64,000 nucleotides of DNA from Pyropia yezoensis (Eukaryota; Rhodophyta; Bangiophyceae; Bangiales; Bangiaceae), in assembly GCA_009829735.1 (NCBI GenBank), contig CM020620.1:2855447-2919446 (forward strand). Direction: 5' to 3'. Position 1 is the stretch's first letter. Every line of letters begins with the position of its first letter. This document shows positions 53,823 through 62,392 of the stretch, one piece after another. The notes under the pieces are model-generated. The model did no database searches, was not told the DNA's origin, and saw only the letters and a list, made by a program, of their open reading frames with translations. A program made the position numbers and the translations under genes.

Positions 53823-53874
53823 GGGGCGTGGCTCCCCTGGCAACTGTCAGGAGGACTTGCTTCTCTGAAGATCC

Positions 53875-53886
53875 AATAAAAAATCG
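53875..53886 (+). terminator. Polyadenylation-type 3' end of the non-LTR element
   Basis: AATAAAAAATCG forms the last bases before the right 178-bp repeat and contains AATAAA. It fits a LINE 3' end. Confidence 0.5.
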
Positions 53887-54064
53887 ACTAGTGAACGGCC
53901 GACAATTACCCATGATTGGCTCGTCGGCGAAAAAGGGGGCGGCTGACGCACCCCGTGGTAGGTGAGGGTCACGGGCAAGATGTGCGCTGTCTTAGCGTCT
54001 TGCAGTGTCCACCAGACCACGGGGCGCGTCTGTCGCCCCCGTCTCCGCCCGACGTACCCCGTCC
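53887..54064. repeat. Right 178-bp direct repeat flanking the non-LTR element
   Basis: Matches 33,981-34,158 with one substitution and is continuous with the minus-strand Fanzor frame to its right. Confidence 0.8.
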
Positions 54065-55980
54065 ATGGCACTGCCGGCCGCCGCCACCTGTTCCCCACCA
54101 GGAGCACCGTGTCGCGTCGTACAGGACGCCGCGGTCGCGTCGCCGTCGACAACCCCCCCACTGCCACCGCCACTGTCACCGCCACCACCACCGTCGACGA
54201 CAGTGTCCACTGCAGCCAGTACGGGCCATACATCGACCCGCGTAGTCGCACGGTGCGACGTACAGGCGGGACGGGAGCACCACTGGGAGGACGTATGGCC
54301 GTCCAGGCCCACCTCATACCAAACGGGCGCTTGAAAGGCCACACGTTGGTACCCGTGAGACGACGAGCGGTCGCCCAAGCAATGTTGCGGGCCGCAACGT
54401 CGTCCTGATTGCGAATGTCGGGCGGGTGTGGCGCTGGATGACCGGGGCCTTGTGTGGCCGCGAGAGAGCACGTGTGGCAGCCCTTGGCCGCCCACTCGCT
54501 CAGCCGCCTCGGGTCGGCATAGACGGCGCGATCCTCGACGGCACAGGCGGCCAGCTAGGCCGCGCGCCGCGCCACAGCAGCAGCACGGGCAGTGGCTTGG
54601 ACGGCTGTCCGGTAGGCGTCGGGGTCTGGCCCTCGGCGCGTCACGTGGGTAGCAGAGGGAAGGGGCCGCTTTGGCCGCCCCCGACGCGACCCAGCCGCCA
54701 TCCGCACACGCCGTGTCGACGGCAGAGGGCCGGCCGGCGGCCCATTCAGCTCTCTTGGAATCTTGGGGGGGGAGTTGCCCGTCGAGTAGATGAGCACCAT
54801 CTTGTCGTGACACTCGGAGCACGCCTTGCTCGTGTTGAACTCGTCCTGGTCGACAAACCAGCACAGCCGTCGGAGGACGCGGCGGAGCCAGGCGTCCCCC
54901 CCGCGCACGCGCTCGGTGCCCATGGCCACGACGACCGCGCCGCGTTGGATGGCCTTGCGAACACGCGCCGTCCGCAGGTTTCGCGTGGCTTGCACGCCAA
55001 ATCGCTGGCCGTACGCGGCCGTGTCCCGACGGGAGGCCCACTCGAGCGTTGCCTGCAGGTGTTTTCCGTCGTCGCCGGTACGCGTCGTGCCGTGTGCTGC
55101 TGCCAGGTCGACGGGTGGTAGGTGGCCAGCGACGCCGCCTCCGTCACCCGCCGCCGCCACCAGTCTTGCCACCGCCGCCGCCACCGGTCCCGCCCCAGTA
55201 CCGCTGCGTGCCCGCCACTGCTTCCACGCACGCGCCAAAAAGTTACCGCCGCTGGCCTCCCGAAAGTGGGCGGCACTCAGGCTGCAGCGAAGGCCGGGGA
55301 CGGGTGCCAGTCGACGACACCCCTTGCGCCGGGGCAGCGCGTCCACCCGGTCCTGCAGCGGCGCGTCTGGGGTGGTGCCGCTGTCACTGTTGCCCGCCGC
55401 GGCAGTGGGGTCCACCAGCCACCGTGCCACCTTTTCCACCTCGTGACGGGGCACAGTCCACCGGGACAGGCGCGCGCGCCGCAGCACACGCCGCACCGAG
55501 GTGGCGAGCTGGGTGCGGCGGGCCCGTCGAATGGACGCCTGCGGCCCACGCCGCACGCGCCCGTGGCCACCGCCGGGGCTCGCCGTCTGGTAGGTCTTTG
55601 CCTCGGGGGGCGTCGTCGCACCCGCCACCGCCGGTGGCACCGCCGCCGCATCATCGTCGCTCCCGTCAGGTGACGACCGCCGTGCTTGTCGCTTGGAGCG
55701 GCTTCCCCCTGTCCCCGACCCTACAGCCGGGGCGCCCGCCGCCGCCCGCTTCCTAGACCCCCTGGGTGAATGGCCCTGGGGCGTCTTTGCGGCTGCCGCC
55801 ACCCGGTCTTGGACGCCCGCCCTACGCAGGAGCGCCACTGCCGCCCGGTTATGCGCGTCCAAGCCCATGTGGCGGGACCACGCGGCGCGCATCGCGGCTA
55901 CAGCGGGGCGGGCTGGGAGTTCTGCCGTCGCCACGCGCTCACTCGGTGCAGCCGACAGTACGGCAGACCGTCCCGGGTCT
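53887..55980 (-). pseudogene. Fanzor (eukaryotic TnpB-like) RNA-guided nuclease gene, interrupted
   Basis: On the minus strand one frame stays open from the N gap (55,980) to past 53,887 except for a TAG at 54,555. The RuvC-type signature is present: DPG at 55,977 next to the gap, then DQDEFNTSKACSEC near 54,815, with the displaced Glu typical of Fanzor and the first zinc CxxC. About 110 codons later come GCHTC (second CxxC, near 54,460) and RNQDDVAARNI (near 54,410) with the last catalytic Asp. Between them lie Arg/Ala-rich helical regions. Fanzors are known as transposon-linked RNA-guided DNA endonucleases. The N-terminus is lost in the gap, and the 3' end was split by the non-LTR element: the original stop is at 33,974. 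Confidence 0.65.
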
Positions 55981-56298
55981 NNNNNNNNNNNNNNNNNNNN
56001 NNNNNNNNNNNNNNNNNNNNNNNNNNNNNNNNNNNNNNNNNNNNNNNNNNNNNNNNNNNNNNNNNNNNNNNNNNNNNNNNNNNNNNNNNNNNNNNNNNNN
56101 NNNNNNNNNNNNNNNNNNNNNNNNNNNNNNNNNNNNNNNNNNNNNNNNNNNNNNNNNNNNNNNNNNNNNNNNNNNNNNNNNNNNNNNNNNNNNNNNNNNN
56201 NNNNNNNNNNNNNNNNNNNNNNNNNNNNNNNNNNNNNNNNNNNNNNNNNNNNNNNNNNNNNNNNNNNNNNNNNNNNNNNNNNNNNNNNNNNNNNNNNN
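55981..56298. other. Assembly gap (318 N)
   Basis: Run of N. It separates the Fanzor N-terminus from the G3 element, and also hides the start of the G3 antisense ORF, so contiguity here rests on scaffolding. Confidence 1.
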
Positions 56299-57764
56299 GC
56301 GGTCCGGGTGGAACACCATTGGATCCTGAGTCAGCCGGACGACCGGCATGCGCAGCTCTGGCGCACCCGGGTGGGACGGGGTGAGGTCTACCTCGACCCC
56401 AACTTCGGGGTCTGCGACCTGATTGCCCCGCGTGCCGCGGGAGATTGACTACCCGGCTAGTGCTCGGGGGATTGCGGCGGCGGCGGAGCCGGTTGCGTTT
56501 GGGAGACGGTGAGCCGTACCGGTCGGTATCCCGACTTTGACTACTACCCGGGGGTACCCCGTATCTGTCGTTGACGGCTCCCTACCGCGCCATGGCGGGG
56601 TTGAAGTCGGCGTCGAGTTGGCGACGTAACCATGGTGTCATGGCGGATGCGTTCCGCACGGATATAACGTGTGCGTTGCAGACCGGCAACGGTCGTGCTC
56701 CGGTATACACTCCCGTGCGCCGCCGCTATGGCAGGAGGGGTGGGAACCCGCCCCTGCTTTCCGGTTTGACACCGGCTCCTGCTTCGCTACTTCGGAGTGT
56801 GTTGGCCTCGCGACCGGTCCACCCGTTGCAGGGTACCTTCACCCTTGAGGTTACCTCGGGCAGGCTTCATCCTTCTTGCTGTCCGTCCGCCGGCAGGGTC
56901 GTCTGTTTCATCTTCCGACGGGTGTCCGTCGGCACATCGCGCAGTTGGCGTGGATCTGATAGCTGCCAAGACCGGGTTGGCCCGGGAGTTCGAAGCCCTG
57001 CTGGCTGTTCACGATGCCGTGAACTGGGCTGGGGTGTTGGCCCTTCCCCGTACCGGGACCGCAGGCTGGGGCTTCCCCTTGCCTCGTCACTCGTTGCGTG
57101 TCCGGCGTACTCAGCCGGGTGAGCCTAGTTGCCATGGGTGGGCGTCCACCGAGGCCGTTCCTGACCTGGGTATTCCCATGGTTATCCATGACCCTCTTCA
57201 GGTCCTTGCTCCGTGGTTCGGTAACCCGATGCCGGCGGCGGTTGGCCGTCGTCCCGAGAGTGGGGCTCTGTGGGTGGGGAGCGTGAGGTGTCCCGTCGTC
57301 GGGCGGAGTACCGCCGTGGTTACGGTGGAGCCCCTTCGGTAGGGTCCTACCGGGCCTCGTATCAGGTGCCACCGGCTCCGGTGGTAGCCGTGTCGGCTCC
57401 TGTGGCTCCTCTGGCTGCGCCAGTGTCACCTCCCGCCCCTGTCCTACATGACGGGGGTCCCCGTCTCTGGTATGAGGGCGTTGACGCCCTTGTTACCCGC
57501 GCAATGCGTGGGGGTCTCTCTGTTAGCTGGGGGGATATCCCCCCAGGTGCTGCGCTGGTTGGGTCAGCGCGTTGCTTCGGTGGCGTGCTGGACCGCCTCC
57601 AGAAAGCTCTGGAGGACGTGGAGGCTGGCCGCAGCACCCTCGTCCAGCTATGCACCGAGGTAACTCGGGTGGTCGACCGTCGTGACGTTGCCGACCGGTG
57701 GAGCACGGAGGTCTACGCGCTTACGCGTGAGTGGCCTCCCTCGGGCAGTGGGTCTACCCACTGA
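56299..57764 (+). pseudogene. Antisense ORF (aORF) of G3, copy 2 (5' end in gap)
   Basis: Opposite to gag-pol and converging on it. Blocks shared with the copy at 10,999-13,467: VRVEHHWILSQPDDRHAQLW, KSASSWRRNHGVMADAF, FEALLAVHDAVNWAGVL, VIHDPLQVLAPWFGNP, LWYEGVDALVT and SWGDIPPGAALVGSARCFGGV. Frameshifts near 56,430, 56,760 and 57,300 break it. The last piece (57,270-57,764) is open to a TGA and includes ALEDVEAGRSTLVQL. No family is recognised. Copies differ by both silent and replacement changes. Confidence 0.65.
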
Positions 57765-57939
57765 GGAGTGCTATTGTTTGTGCGGGAGAGGGCCCCGGCA
57801 ACCCTTATGGTAGCCGGGTAGTAGTGAGTATAAACTCATCCCCTTTGGGGGCATTGCTTGCCGCTGTTTGCTGCCCTGGGGAGCACCCCTTCTGGCTCAG
57901 TGGTGCCTTGCCTCCCGTCCAACTTCTTCCGGTTGGTTC

Positions 57940-58003
57940 ATGCTTGGGGAGGTCATCCTCCCTCACTTGGTGTCTTGGCTTGGGGAGGTCATCCTCCCGT
58001 GTA
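57940..58003 (+). repeat. Direct repeat GCTTGGGGAGGTCATCCTCCC, two copies
   Basis: The 21-bp unit occurs twice, about 37 bp apart, downstream of the antisense ORF. Each unit holds a GGGAGG/CCTCCC self-complementary pair. Confidence 0.5.
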
Positions 58004-58049
58004 AGCCCCTAGTTACTTCGATATTATCGGAGTTAGCCTTTACCTTTAA

Positions 58050-58165
58050 GTTAACTTATTAAGTTCAGGTTTTACTTAGTTACCTAAGCTTGGTTCGACT
58101 TAGAAATCTAAGTCTGATTTGACTTAGAAACCTAAGTCTGCCGTACCCACGTCACACCCTACTTA
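58050..58165. promoter_or_regulatory. Hairpin array between converging pol and aORF
   Basis: CTTAG-TTAC-CTAAG (58,075-58,088), GACTTAG-AAAT-CTAAGTC (58,097-58,114) and GACTTAG-AAAC-CTAAGTC (58,121-58,138) follow one another in an AT-rich patch. The truncated G3 copy has the same kind of array (10,518-10,660) with other loops and partly other stems. I infer a bidirectional 3'-end signal. Confidence 0.45.
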
Positions 58166-58217
58166 GTAGGTATACGCCTACCCCCCAACAGCCCGAAGTC
58201 GGTGTCGGTTGGGTTGT

Positions 58218-61200
58218 TTACAGTAGGCGTCGTCGCCTCATGTAAGGCATGAGTAGTTGGCGGGGTATATTGCCGCCTGTTTCCCAGGTGGGTGAGTCGT
58301 ATCCGACCCACATAACCTTGACGTACCAGGGTCCTGGTAGGTCCGGGTCGGTGTGTCCGACCACGCTCTCTACTTGGTATGGAATCCCATCCGGTCCCAC
58401 CGGGTCATCTGACCGGTGGGTTGTATGAGCTTCATGTAGCAACCCAGCCGGTACCGGCTGAGGCTGTTCCGGCATCGGAGCAGGTGTGACGTCATTCATG
58501 CTGATGCGTTGAATCTCCGTATCGGAGTGTAAGATAACAGAGTGGTTATCTCTGCTGAGGATCTGGTACGGTCCCTTGACCGGTTGCATAAGCTTGTTCC
58601 CTCGGAACTTCTGGTGTCTGATAATGACCCAGTCACCTGTTACCAGGGTTGCGTTGCGCACCCGTAGTCGGGCGTCGAAGTTCTTCTTGTATCGAAGTTG
58701 TGTTCTGTCAAGGGCACCCTTGAGCTTAGGAATCATCCACGATAGCTTGGCCAACCAAGCTAGGTGGATGCGTTCGGCGGGTCGGCCCTTCGGTGTATCA
58801 TACCGAGTGCACCTGCCTGGCGGCAGCGTCAGGTTACCGACGCCTAGTGGCATGACCCATTCCAGTGGGGCGATGTTGGTACTCCGATGTGGCCTGGCAT
58901 TGTATGCCAGGGTGAGTACGGACAGAAGCCTGTCCCAAGTGTTCGTGTGCTCTGCCACGTAGCACTGTAGCATCTTGACGATGGTGCGGTTGAACCGCTC
59001 CACCTGCCCGTTGGACTGCGGGTGGTAGTCGGATGCCCGACGTGGTTCGATACCGAACATGCCCAGGACCTTAGTGCAGAATGCCGACGTAAGGTTTGCT
59101 CCGTTATCGGAGAGGAGTTGCTTCATGACTCCGTATGCACTGATCCAGTGGTCAACCACTGCGTTCATAATCGTGTATGCCGTATCATTCGGGATGGCTG
59201 CCGCTCGTGACAGCTTGGTGAATCGGTCAGACATGACCAGGATGTACCTGTTCCCTTCTTCCGTTACCGGAAGTGGCCCGAGTATGTCGATAGCGACTTG
59301 CTCGTTGGGCCCATCGGGTGGGAATAGCTTCATGGCAGACGCCTGCCTATGTAGACTCATGCGGTTACGCGCACAGGGGTGGCATCCCCTTACGTGGTCG
59401 ACCACGTCGACGGCCATTGCTGGCCAGTAGAAGAACCTTCGCATTGCTGCGAACATACGTGAACCCCCCGGGTGTCCGGCTGTAGGGTTCTCATGTTCTC
59501 GTTCCATGACGGCTTGCCGTAAGGACACGGGAACCACGACTTGATGTCGTCCATCGGCGGGTGCCCGCCGGTATATGAGTCCGTCTTCGTTCTCGGAGAA
59601 GATGCCGGCCGTACCGGCCAGGAGGTTAGCACGATGACGTCTACAGTCATCGTCGTTGGCCTGTGCCTCGCGGAAGTCCGCGAGGGTCAATGGGCACGCA
59701 AGGTGTGCCATGGTATGGTCAGCGATACCCTGGGTAGCATTACCCACCATGCACACCGGTACCACCGGGATGTCCTCGTCCACCGGGCGGGTATCCCCGC
59801 TCGGGGTGTCGAGTCGAGACAACGCGTCTCCGAGGTGGTGGGTTGACCCAGCCTTATACACCGTGCGGTAGTCGTGCTCGGCCATCTTCAGCCTCCATCG
59901 GGCTAGCCTCCCATGGCTATCGGAATCCTTGTCACCAAGGTTGAGGAGCCATCGTAGGGGTTCGTGGTCGGACCTCACGATGAACCTGGAGCCCTCCAGG
60001 TATGGACGGAGCAGTTGCACTGCCCATATAACTCCGAGGCATTCACGCTCGGTGGCACTATAGTTCCGCTCAGCCGGGTTGAGTGTCCGGCTGAAGTACC
60101 CTACCGGACGTAGGTCCGGGATAACGTTATCGGTACCGATCAACGTCTCTCCCTGTAACAGGGTGCATCCCGCTTGTGTATCACACGCATCGACATCGAT
60201 GACGAAGGTACCCCGTCTATGCGGTAACGCAAGGACGGGTGGGGCTAGTAGGGCTCGCTTCAGCGACTCGAATGCCTCCTCTTCGCTAGGCGAAGAGGGT
60301 TGGAGTACCTTGGGTAAGGTACTGCTCGTAAGAACCGTTAACGGTTTAGCTATCCGAGCGAAGTCCTTGACGAACCGTCGGTATACATTGCACATTCCCA
60401 GGAAGCTCTTGAGCTGCGTCTGGGTGTTAGGGAACCGGGCATCCCGGAGTGCCCGGGTATTGGCTTCGAGTACCCCTAGTTTACCAGGGGTTATCTGGTG
60501 GCCCAGATATTCGACCGTCTGTTGGAAGAAGGCGCACTTCTTCAGACGCAGGGTTACCCCGGCGTTCCTCAAGAGGGTGAGTACCTCGTCAACATGTTGT
60601 ACATGGTCATCCATGTTACGCGAGAAGACGATGACGTCATCGAGGTACACTAGGCAGTTACGCCACTTCACCCCCGACAGTATGATGTCGATAGCCCGCT
60701 GGAATGTAGCGGGGGCGTTGGACAATCCGAAGGGCATCCTTAGGAACTCGTACACTCCACTGTGACAGACGAATGCCGTCTTGGGGATATCCTCGTCCGC
60801 CACCGGGATCTGCCAGTATCCGGCATTGCAGTCGATGGTGGTAAACACCGTAGCCTCCCCCAGGGAGTCGATGCATTCATCCATCCTTGGTAAAGGGTAT
60901 GAGTCCTTCTTGGTAACCAAGTTGAGGCGTCGATAATCGATGCAAAACCGAGGGGTTTGATCCTTCTTCGGCACAATAACGACTGGGGCACCCCATTCCG
61001 ACATCGAAGGTCGGATCACCTTAGCTTCACTCATCCTCTTCACTTCTCCATCAACGATCTCTCGTTGCATAGGTCCCGCTCGGTGCGGTTGTGAGCGGGC
61101 GGGTCGTGCGCCTGGTACCAGGTCTATACGATGTTGGGTTGCCCCAATGGTCCCCAAGGCCCCGCCTGTCCACATAACGTCATGCTTTCTTAGCATCCGT

Positions 61201-62384
61201 CGTACCCCTTCGGCTACCGAAGGGGGAAGGTGGTCGAGGTCAGCCTCGGCCAGTGCCTTCAAGGCCTCTTCGTCCTTTGGCGGCAGGTCCGCCGGAGCCG
61301 CCGATGGGTTAGGCTTCCCGTCATCGGGTTGCTGTCGCTCGGTGGTCTCGGCGACCGCCAGTACTTCAAGTGGTTCCACTTGACCTTCCTTATCAGGGGT
61401 AAGAATATCTCCTTCGTAGAGTTCGGCAATCCCGAGGATAGTTCCCTTCGGGAGGGTGACTGCCTTACGGCGATAGTTCGCCATCACTAGGAGGGACGAC
61501 CCTCCTGCTGGGAGGTCTATGAGACCGTTGGCCATGGTCAACCCATGGCGTTTGTACGTCCGTAGGTTGGACTGGACTCTGCAGATGCCTGCGAGGTCGC
61601 AGTTAACCGGGAGGACTGTCTCTGACAACGGCTCAAAGCGAGTTCGCTTGGCCAACCGAAGTGTCTTCGGCTCGACGCTTGCGTACACCTCAGCCACGTT
61701 AACGTGGCTTCCTTGTAGCGTCAGGTCCCTGACGATAGCCGTGTGTCCTCGCTTCGTCCCGTCGGCTTCTTGAAGCTCGACGGTCCTCCGGCCTGGCCGG
61801 ATTGCATCAACGTGAACGTTGATGAAGGTGCACCCCAGTATGCAGGGCACCGATAGCGTTTCACATACCAAGAAGTCAACTTCCGTGGTGAGATCCCCGA
61901 TGGTAACCCGCAGCGACATCGCTGCGGTCGTACGAATGAGTCGACCATTCGCGTCCTTGATGGTGGGTCCCCGAGTCACTCTGACTCGTGGAAGCCACTT
62001 GTCCGGGAGGGTATCCTTCCGGATAAGGTTGGGTCCAGCCCCTGTGTCCAGTACAGGGTAGTACGATCGTGTCGACTGGGGGTCAACCCCCAGTGTGGCT
62101 GATACCTTGAAGTTCTCCAAGGTAAACAACACATGTCCTACACCGATATCCGGTGTAGCTCGGGCATCCTGAACAGGGCCCTTGTCTGGTTCAACGTGAC
62201 GGGGCTTCCCGTCCTCTCCTCCCAACCTTGGAGGTTGGTCATCAATCCCCTGACGCCGTGTCGTCGGGGCCGGAAGGTGTACCCGGGGGTTGATGCGGCG
62301 TCGGCTCAACCGCGCTCTCCGTGGGGCTTTCCCCGCGGTACTCCGGGGTGGCTTGCTTGGGTGACCCCAGCGCCCCCCGGTCAT
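58218..62384 (-). CDS. pol: Pol of G3: protease, RT, RNase H, integrase, chromodomain-like tail
   Basis: An unbroken 1,388-residue frame; the first ATG is at 62,384 but it is probably made as Gag-Pol through the GGGAAAC site, which enters this frame 15 nt earlier. In order: a basic leader, protease (YPVLDTGAGPNLIRKD), reverse transcriptase (MPFGLSNAPATFQ, YLDDVIVFSRN), RNase H (FVIDVDACDTQAGCTLL, YSATERECLGVIWAV), integrase (HPCARNRMSLHRQ, VAIDILGPLPVTEEG, LSDNGANLTSAF, YHPQSNGQVERFNRTIV) and a tail (YVKVMWVGYDSPTWETG) reminiscent of a chromodomain. All catalytic motifs look intact, so this copy may be active. Sister family to G1 by motif wording. Confidence 0.95.
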   Translation of the reverse strand: MTGGRWGHPSKPPRSTAGKAPRRARLSRRRINPRVHLPAPTTRRQGIDDQPPRLGGEDGKPRHVEPDKGPVQDARATPDIGVGHVLFTLENFKVSATLGVDPQSTRSYYPVLDTGAGPNLIRKDTLPDKWLPRVRVTRGPTIKDANGRLIRTTAAMSLRVTIGDLTTEVDFLVCETLSVPCILGCTFINVHVDAIRPGRRTVELQEADGTKRGHTAIVRDLTLQGSHVNVAEVYASVEPKTLRLAKRTRFEPLSETVLPVNCDLAGICRVQSNLRTYKRHGLTMANGLIDLPAGGSSLLVMANYRRKAVTLPKGTILGIAELYEGDILTPDKEGQVEPLEVLAVAETTERQQPDDGKPNPSAAPADLPPKDEEALKALAEADLDHLPPSVAEGVRRMLRKHDVMWTGGALGTIGATQHRIDLVPGARPARSQPHRAGPMQREIVDGEVKRMSEAKVIRPSMSEWGAPVVIVPKKDQTPRFCIDYRRLNLVTKKDSYPLPRMDECIDSLGEATVFTTIDCNAGYWQIPVADEDIPKTAFVCHSGVYEFLRMPFGLSNAPATFQRAIDIILSGVKWRNCLVYLDDVIVFSRNMDDHVQHVDEVLTLLRNAGVTLRLKKCAFFQQTVEYLGHQITPGKLGVLEANTRALRDARFPNTQTQLKSFLGMCNVYRRFVKDFARIAKPLTVLTSSTLPKVLQPSSPSEEEAFESLKRALLAPPVLALPHRRGTFVIDVDACDTQAGCTLLQGETLIGTDNVIPDLRPVGYFSRTLNPAERNYSATERECLGVIWAVQLLRPYLEGSRFIVRSDHEPLRWLLNLGDKDSDSHGRLARWRLKMAEHDYRTVYKAGSTHHLGDALSRLDTPSGDTRPVDEDIPVVPVCMVGNATQGIADHTMAHLACPLTLADFREAQANDDDCRRHRANLLAGTAGIFSENEDGLIYRRAPADGRHQVVVPVSLRQAVMEREHENPTAGHPGGSRMFAAMRRFFYWPAMAVDVVDHVRGCHPCARNRMSLHRQASAMKLFPPDGPNEQVAIDILGPLPVTEEGNRYILVMSDRFTKLSRAAAIPNDTAYTIMNAVVDHWISAYGVMKQLLSDNGANLTSAFCTKVLGMFGIEPRRASDYHPQSNGQVERFNRTIVKMLQCYVAEHTNTWDRLLSVLTLAYNARPHRSTNIAPLEWVMPLGVGNLTLPPGRCTRYDTPKGRPAERIHLAWLAKLSWMIPKLKGALDRTQLRYKKNFDARLRVRNATLVTGDWVIIRHQKFRGNKLMQPVKGPYQILSRDNHSVILHSDTEIQRISMNDVTPAPMPEQPQPVPAGLLHEAHTTHRSDDPVGPDGIPYQVESVVGHTDPDLPGPWYVKVMWVGYDSPTWETGGNIPRQLLMPYMRRRRLL

Positions 62385-62392
62385 CCTTCCTC

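Larger units (their letters stand above)
34159..53886 (+). mobile_element. Non-LTR (LINE-type) retroelement, interrupted and partly duplicated
   Basis: The element has a Gly/Ala/Pro-rich first ORF, an RT gene with N-terminal zinc fingers, and a C-terminal cysteine-rich/endonuclease-like part. It ends in AATAAAAAATCG at 53,875-53,886 just before the right 178-bp repeat. Without the G1 insertion and the duplicated unit it would be about 7.1 kb. The RT gene is cut at 39,291 by the G1 element, and 36,664-39,291 recurs at 48,764-51,391. Confidence 0.75.

Noticed and set aside
42972..54557. Reassignment of TAG as a sense codon
   Set aside because: The oxidase homologue and the antisense ORF themselves end in TAG, and the interrupted frames all belong to mobile elements that also carry frameshifts.
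55693..56448. Frames running through the N gap
   Set aside because: They exist only because N is read as X; the two sides belong to different genes (Fanzor and G3).
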